This document shows, one piece after another, positions 57,975-64,000 of a DNA stretch of 64,000 nt. The position numbers were made by a program, and so were the translations under genes. The stretch is from contig NZ_FMAE01000005.1 in NCBI RefSeq assembly GCF_900094575.1, forward strand, positions 612,092-676,091. The letters are read 5' to 3'. Under the pieces are notes generated by a model. That model worked only from the letters and a program-made list of their open reading frames with translations, had not been told where the DNA came from and ran no database searches. This stretch comes from Bradyrhizobium yuanmingense. Lineage in GTDB: Bacteria; Pseudomonadota; Alphaproteobacteria; Rhizobiales; Xanthobacteraceae. Within the stretch, counting starts at the first letter, position 1. Each line of letters starts with the position of its first letter.

Positions 57975-60263
57975 CTATCCATTAACACGTTCGACTTTGG
58001 CGACGACCGCCTTCGCGCGCAGCTGGGCCAGGATCGCGCTGAGGTGCTTCAAGTCGTAGACTTCGAGATCGATCGTCGTCTCCGTAAAATCGGGCGAGCG
58101 GCGCTGCATGCTGATATTGTCGATGTTGCCGTCGTGCTCGGCGATCACGGTCGCGATCTGCGCCAGCGCGCCGGGCTCATTGACGTTCTCGACCTTGATG
58201 CGGGCCGGGAAGCGCTGCGGCGCGGAATCCTCGATGTCCCAGCGGACGTCGAGCCAGCGCTCCGGCTCCTCCTCGAAATCCTTCAGGGCCGGCGCCTGGA
58301 TCGGATAGATCGTGATGCCCTCGCCCGGCGTGACGATGCCGACAATGCGATCGCCGGGGACGGCGCCGCCGTTCGGCGCGAACTTCACCGGAAGGTCGGA
58401 ATTGATGCCGCGGATCGGGATCGCGACCGGGCTGCGCGACTGTTCGGAGACCCCCTTCTCCTTGAGCTTGGCGGCAAGGCCCTTCTTGACGCCGTAGCGC
58501 GCGATGCGCTCCTCCTTGTAATCCGGGTACATCGCACGCGCGACATGGGAGGCCTTGATCTCGCCGCGCCCGACCGCCGCCATGACGTCCTCGATCGATG
58601 TGCGCGCGAGCCGCGGCAGCGCGCCCTTGAGCTTGTCGTCGGCGTATTCAATCTTGGCGCGCTCGAACAGGCGCTCGACGATGCGCCGGCCGAGCCCGAC
58701 ATATTGGTCGCGCACCGCGGTGCGCGTGGCGCGGCGGATCGCGGCACGCGCCTTGCCGGTGACGGCGAGCGTTTCCCAGGCCGAGGGCGGCGCGGACTGC
58801 GCCTCCGAGGTCAGCACCTCGACCTCGTCGCCGTTCTGAAGCTCCGAGGACAGCGGCGCGAATTTGCCGTTGATCTTGCAGCCCACCGCGCTGTTGCCGA
58901 CGTCGGTATGCACCGCATAGGCGAAGTCGATCACGTTGGCATGGCGCGGCAGCGCGATCAGCTTGCCCTTCGGGGTGAAGCAGAACACCTGGTCGTGGAA
59001 CAGCTCGAGCTTGGTGTGCTCGAGGAATTCCTCCGGGTTCGCGCTTTCCGAGAGGATGCCGATGGTGTGGCGCAGCCAGGCGAACGCGTTGGACTCGCGC
59101 TTGAGGAATTCGGTCGGCGAACCCACGCCCTCCTTGTAGAAAACGTGCGCGGCGATGCCGCGCTCGGCGATCTGGTCCATCGCCTCGGTGCGGATCTGCA
59201 GCTCGACGCGCTGGTTGCCGGGGCCGATCACCGTGGTGTGGATCGAGCGGTAGTCGTTCTGCTTCGGCGTCGAGATATAGTCCTTGAAACGTCCGGGCAC
59301 GACCGGCCAGGTGGTGTGGACGATCCCGAGCGCGCGATAGCAGGCCTCGACGTCGCTGACGACGAGGCGGAAGCCGAAGATGTCGGACAATTGCTCGAAG
59401 CCGACCGACTTGCGCTCCATCTTGGTCCAGATCGAGAACGGCTTCTTGCGCCGGCCATAGACCCGCGCCCCCAAGCCCCGGTGGCGCAGATTGTTGGAGA
59501 GCTGGTCCTCGATCTCGCCGATCAGGTTGCGGTTGCGCTCAGCCAGCGCGTCGAGCCGCTGCATCACCACCGAATAGGCTTCGGGATCGAGGGTGCGGAA
59601 GGACAGATCCTCCAGCTCCTCGCGCATTTCCTGCATGCCCATGCGCCCCGCCAGCGGCGCATAGATGTCGAGCGTCTCCTCGGCGATGCGCCGGCGCGAT
59701 TCCGTCGGCACGAAGTCCAGCGTGCGCATGTTGTGCAGACGGTCGGCGAGCTTGACCAAAAGCACGCGGACATCGTCGGCAATGGCCAGCAACAATTTGC
59801 GCAGATTCTCGGCCTGCTTAGCCTCCCGCGACACCAGCTCCAGCCGCTTCAGCTTGGTCAGGCCATCGACCAGCGCGCCGATCTCCGAGCCGAAGATCTG
59901 ATCGATCTCAGCCCGCGTTGCCTCGGTGTCCTCGATCGTGTCGTGCAGCAGCGCGGCCACGATGGTGGCGTCGTCGAGCTTGAGGTCGGTGAGAATCGCA
60001 GCCACCTCGAGCGGATGCGAGAAATACGGATCGCCCGAGGCGCGGGTCTGCGAGCCGTGGGCCTTCATGGCGTAGACGTAGGCACGGTTCAGCAGGTCTT
60101 CGTTGGTGTTGGGATTGTAGGACCTGACGCGCTCGACGAGGTCATATTGACGCATCATCCGGGCGCGAGGCCTGGCGGGGCGCGCGACCGGCGCAGTCGG
60201 GGCCACGGCAACCGATTCGGTTGCGGCCTGCATCTGCGTGGATCTGCGGCGCCGATATACCAT
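57975..60263 (-). CDS. rsh: Bifunctional (p)ppGpp synthetase/hydrolase
   Basis: Stringent-response enzyme making and degrading (p)ppGpp; 762 residues. HD hydrolase: FSHPLEVAAIL and HDTIED (107-112). Synthetase: FSIWTKMERK and GRFKDYISTPKQNDYRSIHTTV. TGS and ACT domains follow. Both activities look intact, as expected for the single long Rsh of alphaproteobacteria. The start is uncertain: ATGs at 60158 and 60155 give the usual start, while 60263 adds a low-complexity tail. Confidence 0.95.
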   Translation of the reverse strand: MVYRRRRSTQMQAATESVAVAPTAPVARPARPRARMMRQYDLVERVRSYNPNTNEDLLNRAYVYAMKAHGSQTRASGDPYFSHPLEVAAILTDLKLDDATIVAALLHDTIEDTEATRAEIDQIFGSEIGALVDGLTKLKRLELVSREAKQAENLRKLLLAIADDVRVLLVKLADRLHNMRTLDFVPTESRRRIAEETLDIYAPLAGRMGMQEMREELEDLSFRTLDPEAYSVVMQRLDALAERNRNLIGEIEDQLSNNLRHRGLGARVYGRRKKPFSIWTKMERKSVGFEQLSDIFGFRLVVSDVEACYRALGIVHTTWPVVPGRFKDYISTPKQNDYRSIHTTVIGPGNQRVELQIRTEAMDQIAERGIAAHVFYKEGVGSPTEFLKRESNAFAWLRHTIGILSESANPEEFLEHTKLELFHDQVFCFTPKGKLIALPRHANVIDFAYAVHTDVGNSAVGCKINGKFAPLSSELQNGDEVEVLTSEAQSAPPSAWETLAVTGKARAAIRRATRTAVRDQYVGLGRRIVERLFERAKIEYADDKLKGALPRLARTSIEDVMAAVGRGEIKASHVARAMYPDYKEERIARYGVKKGLAAKLKEKGVSEQSRSPVAIPIRGINSDLPVKFAPNGGAVPGDRIVGIVTPGEGITIYPIQAPALKDFEEEPERWLDVRWDIEDSAPQRFPARIKVENVNEPGALAQIATVIAEHDGNIDNISMQRRSPDFTETTIDLEVYDLKHLSAILAQLRAKAVVAKVERVNG

Positions 60264-60402
60264 GCCGTCCTGCCTTCAAACGGGCTTGAGCCGGCCCGCT
60301 GCATACATCCTAACTCCGATCGCGCTCGTGTCCGATCAATTCAGTGACAGGGCCAAGCACCGACCGCAGCGCTATGGTAACCACGAAAAGGTCAACAAAA
60401 GC

Positions 60403-60430
60403 AAAGGCCCGAACGATCGTTCGGGCCTTT
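60403..60430 (-). terminator. Intrinsic terminator of rpoZ
   Basis: A perfect 28-base palindrome, AAAGGCCCGAACGA then its complement, followed on the minus strand by a T-rich run (GCTTTTGTTG). It lies 38 bases past the rpoZ stop. Confidence 0.85.
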
Positions 60431-60468
60431 GATATGATCACAAGAAGAAGATGATCGCGATGGAGGAA

Positions 60469-60861
60469 TTACTCGTCTTCCTCGGGCTGCTCCTCGGGAG
60501 GCGCGAGGCCTTCCAGGCCCTTCAGCAGCTCCTCCTCGGTCATGCGCTCCACGGCGACCTCGGTGTCGTCGGCATCGACGCTTGCCCCCGCGGAACCGAT
60601 CAGCGGCACTGTATCCGGCTCGGGCTCGTCCACCTCGACGAACTTCTGCAACGAGTGGACCAGCTCCTCGCGGAGGTCCTCCGGCGAGATCGTCGTCTCG
60701 GCAATTTCACGCAAAGACACAACAGGGTTCTTGTCGTTATCGCGGTCAACCGTTAGTTGTGAACCGGATGAAATCATGCGGGCACGGTGGGCGGCCAGCA
60801 GGACCAAGTCAAACCGGTTGTCGACCTTGTCGATACAATCTTCTACGGTGACGCGAGCCAT
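60469..60861 (-). CDS. rpoZ: RNA polymerase omega subunit
   Basis: Small RNA polymerase subunit that aids assembly and ppGpp binding; 130 residues. [34 protein letters not shown] is the family start. The C-terminal half is acidic and extended, normal for rhizobia. It lies just upstream of rsh on the same strand but has its own terminator. Confidence 0.95.
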   Translation of the reverse strand: MARVTVEDCIDKVDNRFDLVLLAAHRARMISSGSQLTVDRDNDKNPVVSLREIAETTISPEDLREELVHSLQKFVEVDEPEPDTVPLIGSAGASVDADDTEVAVERMTEEELLKGLEGLAPPEEQPEEDE

Positions 60862-61191
60862 GGACTGTCGCTCCGTTGTGGGTGGGACGAAATATGTGGA
60901 TGATTGGGGCTAGTTATAGGGGCCGGGACGGTTTCGCAAGACCATTTTGTGATTTGGCCTCGCCAAACCGCTCTGCTACCCCCACATTGGGGCTGGGACG
61001 GGTGGTTTTCCGGGCTGCCGTTGGGGGCGGCCCCGGGGTGTATGCAAGTCCGCCATAACTATACCTTGATTGCCCCGACTTCTCCGGATTTGCGGTTTCG
61101 ACGGGTTTCTGCGGCACTCTAGAACTGCGCGGCCTGTTGTCGCCGCGCCAACAAAAAACGATCAATCACGAACGCTACGCGAGCAAACTGA

Positions 61192-61836
61192 ATGTCACCT
61201 TCTCCTACCAACAAGATCGCGCTCTTCATCGACGGGGCCAATCTCTACGCGACGGCGAAAACCCTCGGCTTCGACATCGACTACAAGCGCCTGCTGAAGG
61301 AGTTTCAGAGCCGCGGGACGTTATTGCGGGCGTTCTATTACACCGCCATCATCGAAGACCAGGAATACTCCTCGATCCGCCCGCTGATCGACTGGCTGGA
61401 CTACAACGGCTACACGGTCGTCACCAAGGCGACCAAGGAATTCATCGACGCCTCCGGGCGCCGCAAGGTGAAGGGCAACATGGACATCGAGCTCGCCGTC
61501 GACGCCATGGAGCTCGCCGAGCACATCGACCAGATGGTGCTGTTCTCGGGTGACGGCGACTTCCGCTCCCTGGTCGAGGCCGTCCAGCGCCGCGGCGTGC
61601 GGGTCACGGTGGTCTCCACCATCGCCAGCCAGCCGCCGATGATCGCCGACGAGCTGCGCCGCCAGGCCGACGTCTTCACCGACCTCGTCGAGCTGCAATC
61701 CAAGCTCGGCCGCGATCCGTCCGAGCGCCCCGCCCCGCGTGACCGCGGCGAGCGTGGTGAACGCCACCACGCCCCGCAATTCCTCCAGCGCGCGACCACG
61801 ACGGCGCCGAGGGGCGATGACGACTTCGAGGAGTGA
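61192..61836 (+). CDS. NYN domain (LabA/DUF88) protein
   Basis: A 214-residue protein of the PIN-like NYN family, possible RNase. The acidic active-site positions appear in KIALFIDGANLYATAK, MDIELAVDAME and VLFSGDGDFRSLVEAVQ. The C-terminal 40 residues are a charged Arg/Glu-rich tail. Its end overlaps the glycosylase start by 20 bases in another frame. RNA or DNA target unknown. Confidence 0.85.
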   Translation: MSPSPTNKIALFIDGANLYATAKTLGFDIDYKRLLKEFQSRGTLLRAFYYTAIIEDQEYSSIRPLIDWLDYNGYTVVTKATKEFIDASGRRKVKGNMDIELAVDAMELAEHIDQMVLFSGDGDFRSLVEAVQRRGVRVTVVSTIASQPPMIADELRRQADVFTDLVELQSKLGRDPSERPAPRDRGERGERHHAPQFLQRATTTAPRGDDDFEE

Positions 61837-62491
61837 GGCGGCCCGGTCAAGCCGCCAGCCTCTCACAATCGTTCCCGACCGTGACTGCCCGCTCTGCCCG
61901 CGCCTGGTCGCCTTCCGCGAGGCGAACCGCGCGCGCGAGCCCTCGTGGCACAATGCGCCGGTTGCGCCCTTCGGCGACATCAAGGCCCGCCTCCTGATCG
62001 TGGGCCTCGCCCCGGGAATGCAGGGCGCCAACCGCACGGGGCGGCCGTTCACGGGCGATTATGCCGGCGACCTGCTCTATGCCACGCTGATCGAATACGG
62101 CTTTGCGAGGGGCACCTATCAGGCGCGTCCCGACGACGGCCTGAAACTCGTCGACTGCCGGATCGCCAATGCCGTGCATTGCGTGCCGCCGCAGAACAAG
62201 CCGCTGCCGATCGAGATCAACACCTGCCGCCAGTTTCTCGTGGCCAATCTGGCGACGATGCCGAAGCTGCGCGCGATCGTCGCGCTCGGGCGAATTGCGC
62301 ACGACAGCGTGCTCAAGCCGCTGAATTTGAAGGCCTCGCAAGCCCCCTTCGGCCACGGCGCGGTGCATCAGGCCGGCGCGTTCAGGCTCTACGACAGCTA
62401 TCACTGCTCCCGCTACAACACGAACACCGGCGTGCTGACGCCAGACATGTTCAGATCCGTGTTCGCGAAGGTGAAGGCGGATCTCGATTAG
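61817..62491 (+). CDS. Uracil-DNA glycosylase family protein (family 5-like)
   Basis: A 224-residue glycosylase removing deaminated bases. Motif A is GLAPGMQGANRTGRPF; motif B is HCSRYNTNT near the end, and the region IANAVHCVPPQNKP resembles family 4/5 UDGs. CPLCPRLVAFRE and CRQFL provide cysteines for a possible Fe-S cluster (four cysteines in total). Starts inside the end of the NYN gene, so the two are coupled. Confidence 0.85.
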   Translation: MTTSRSEAARSSRQPLTIVPDRDCPLCPRLVAFREANRAREPSWHNAPVAPFGDIKARLLIVGLAPGMQGANRTGRPFTGDYAGDLLYATLIEYGFARGTYQARPDDGLKLVDCRIANAVHCVPPQNKPLPIEINTCRQFLVANLATMPKLRAIVALGRIAHDSVLKPLNLKASQAPFGHGAVHQAGAFRLYDSYHCSRYNTNTGVLTPDMFRSVFAKVKADLD

Positions 62492-62494
62492 CTA

Positions 62495-62543
62495 GAGCAT
62501 GATCCGGAAAAGTGCGTAGCGGTTTTCCGAAAAGATCATGCTC
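62495..62543. repeat. Palindromic repeat, family G, copy 2
   Basis: GAGCATGATCCGGAAAAG and its near-complement CTTTTCGGAAAACCGC..GATCATGCTC, 49 bases. Same type as 24039-24083. It ends the convergent gap between the glycosylase and peroxiredoxin-like genes and probably terminates the first. Confidence 0.88.
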
Positions 62544-62576
62544 AAACAATAAGCTAAAGCGCGATGACGATTCATC

Positions 62577-63170
62577 CTAATCGCATCGCGCCTTATTGAC
62601 GGGATTTGCCTTGAGCCAGGCCAGCACGTCGCCGGCGTTCCGGTCGGGCGGAAACACCGGATAGAACACGTGCGTGATCCTGGCGTCGTCGATAACAAGC
62701 GCGAGGCGCTTGATCAGCGTCAGGCCCGCGACCTCCATGGTCGGCAAGTTCAAGGCGCGCGTCAGCGCCAGCTTCTCGTCCGAGAGCACCGGGAACGGCA
62801 GATGCAGGCGCGAGGCCATCTCGATCTGATAGTCGTTACTCTGGGTCGAGAGGCCGAACACGTGCGCGGCGCCGGCGGCCTTCAGCTCGGCGTAGAGATC
62901 GCGAAAGGCGCAGGTCTGGGGCGTGCAGCCGCGCGCTCCGGGGATCATGTCCCAATCGTCGACCAGCGCGATCTTGCCGGGCTCGCCGGTGCGGGGATAG
63001 GCGAACACCACGGTGCGGCCGCGCAGCGCCGACAGCGTGACCGATGTATCGTCGGTCGCGAGCAGGCCGATCGGCGGCAACGTCATGCCCTCAAGATGCG
63101 CGGCGGCGCCATCGTCGGAAGGCGCGGGAATCTGGCTCCAGTCGACCTCGAGCAGGTTCCGTTGATTCAT
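62577..63170 (-). CDS. Peroxiredoxin-like protein
   Basis: Thiol peroxidase-type protein of 197 residues. The redoxin core TVVFAYPRTGEPG and ARGCTPQTCAFRD place cysteines at 82 and 87, in the bacterioferritin-comigratory/Prx pattern of two close cysteines. The ATG at 63170 is preferred. No partner reductase is adjacent. Minus strand, just downstream of smpB with four bases between them. Confidence 0.85.
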   Translation of the reverse strand: MNQRNLLEVDWSQIPAPSDDGAAAHLEGMTLPPIGLLATDDTSVTLSALRGRTVVFAYPRTGEPGKIALVDDWDMIPGARGCTPQTCAFRDLYAELKAAGAAHVFGLSTQSNDYQIEMASRLHLPFPVLSDEKLALTRALNLPTMEVAGLTLIKRLALVIDDARITHVFYPVFPPDRNAGDVLAWLKANPVNKARCD

Positions 63171-63174
63171 CTCG

Positions 63175-63648
63175 TCATCCCCTCGCCCGCAGCAGCCGGC
63201 CCTTCTCCCGGCTCCAGTCGCGCTTCTTCTCGGACTCGCGCTTGTCGTGCAGCTTCTTGCCCTTCGCAACCGCCAGCTGCAGCTTGGCCCGGCCGCGCTC
63301 GTTGAAGTAAAGCTTGAGCGGGATCAGCGTCATGCCCTCGCGGTCGACCGCGCCGATCAGCTTGTTGATCTGCCGGCGGTGGAGCAGCAGCTTTCGCGGC
63401 CGCTTGGGCTCGTGGTTGAAGCGGTTGCCCTGCAGGTATTCGGGAATGGTGGCGTTGATCAGCCAGATCTCGCCGTTCTTGGAATCGGCATAGGATTCCG
63501 CGATCGTGCTCTTGCCGTTGCGGATCGACTTGACCTCAGTGCCGGTCAGCGCAATGCCCGCCTCGATCGTGTCCTCGATGGCGTAGTTGAAACGCGCCTT
63601 GCGATTTTCCGCCATCACCTTGATCGGACGTTCGTTCTTATCGGCCAT
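63175..63648 (-). CDS. smpB: SsrA-binding protein SmpB
   Basis: tmRNA partner for rescue of stalled ribosomes; 157 residues. [29 protein letters not shown] and the C-terminal [16 protein letters not shown] tail are the family hallmarks. ATG at 63648 was chosen. smpB is followed by a peroxiredoxin-like gene at four bases. Confidence 0.96.
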   Translation of the reverse strand: MADKNERPIKVMAENRKARFNYAIEDTIEAGIALTGTEVKSIRNGKSTIAESYADSKNGEIWLINATIPEYLQGNRFNHEPKRPRKLLLHRRQINKLIGAVDREGMTLIPLKLYFNERGRAKLQLAVAKGKKLHDKRESEKKRDWSREKGRLLRARG

Positions 63649-63707
63649 GACGGGCAAACCTGATCGAGATGCGCTCGGATTCTAACAGTTCGGATGAAGT
63701 GGGCGCG

Positions 63708-64000
63708 TCACTTCTTGAGGAGATCGCGGATCTCGGTCAGCAGCTCGACCTCGGCCGACGGCTTTGGCGGAGCAGCGGGTGCCGCCTCCTCCTTGCGCTT
63801 CAGCGTATTCATGGCGCGGATTACCAGGAACAGCACGAAGGCGACGATGATGAAGTTGATCGTCAGTGTCAGGAAGCTGCCGTAAGCAAGGACGGCGCCT
63901 TGCTTTTTCGCATCCGCCAAGTTGGTGGCGGTGACCGCCTTCGACAAGGGAATGAAGTAGTTCGAGAAGTCGAGGCCACCGGTGACCGCGCCGACGATCG
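63708..64000 (-). CDS. mscL: Large-conductance mechanosensitive channel, partial (5' end missing)
   Basis: C-terminal three quarters of MscL; the gene runs beyond the window, so the N-terminal helix is cut. Read from the right edge: [20 protein letters not shown], then [28 protein letters not shown] (second helix) and the cytoplasmic tail [14 protein letters not shown]. It is a safety valve against osmotic downshock. Intact as far as visible. Confidence 0.93.
   Translation of the reverse strand, partial: IVGAVTGGLDFSNYFIPLSKAVTATNLADAKKQGAVLAYGSFLTLTINFIIVAFVLFLVIRAMNTLKRKEEAAPAAPPKPSAEVELLTEIRDLLKK

Noticed and set aside
57336-60347. A 1003-codon open frame on the plus strand across rsh and pdxJ
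   Set aside because: It is antisense to two well-supported genes and arises from high GC and codon bias; composition is Arg/Asp/His-rich with no domains.

Overview
The window is chromosomal DNA of a high-GC alphaproteobacterium, most likely Bradyrhizobium or a close relative. The evidence is the gene order thiL-nusB-ribH-ribE-ribD-nrdR-glyA, plsX-fabH-ihfA-merR, and rpoZ-rsh-pdxJ-acpS-lepB-rnc-era-recO. It also includes a magnesium-type HemB, an LdtR-like MarR protein, and many intergenic palindromic repeats of the kind common in Bradyrhizobium. No rRNA, CRISPR array, prophage or intact insertion sequence was seen; one tRNA (Pro, GGG) is present.

Layout. 0-5.7 kb holds a MarR regulator, an alpha/beta-hydrolase fold protein that seems to lack its nucleophile, an SDR oxidoreductase, and an HSL-type hydrolase divergent from a TetR regulator. 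5.7-10.3 kb is an accessory patch: an OpgC-like membrane protein, copies of the 3' end of the TetR gene at three further places, an RlpA-like protein, a DUF421 protein and an outer-membrane beta-barrel. 10.5-26 kb is core: tRNA-Pro, the ihfA/fabH/plsX group, the cytochrome bc1 chaperone, BamE, a proton-pumping pyrophosphatase, thiamine/riboflavin synthesis, NrdR and GlyA. 26-36 kb holds LdtR, HemB, an RDD protein, an aminoacyl-tRNA-protein transferase, MntH, two MFS transporters and a nucleotidyl cyclase.

36.4-42 kb is the most unusual stretch. A broken EamA/DMT transporter gene borders a tight three-gene transcription unit: an adenylyl cyclase with TolB-like and TPR regions, a PAP2/vanadium-haloperoxidase-like protein opening with twelve Gly-Gly-Ala triplets, and a 666-residue subtilisin-like protease with a complete triad and no signal peptide. 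After it come metal-handling genes (DmeF; ChrB-ChrA), two small secreted proteins, and a peptide-type binding protein paired with a GMC oxidoreductase.

50-64 kb returns to core genes. These are ParC, RecO, Era, RNase III, signal peptidase I, AcpS, PdxJ, the (p)ppGpp enzyme Rsh and RpoZ on the minus strand, then a NYN-domain protein overlapping a family-5-like uracil-DNA glycosylase. A peroxiredoxin-like protein, SmpB and an MscL gene cut by the window edge complete it. Several core groups are translationally coupled through 1-11 base overlaps. Metal supply and metal-dependent heme synthesis (MntH, Mg-type HemB) show candidate operators, and at least seven repeat families fill intergenic gaps.
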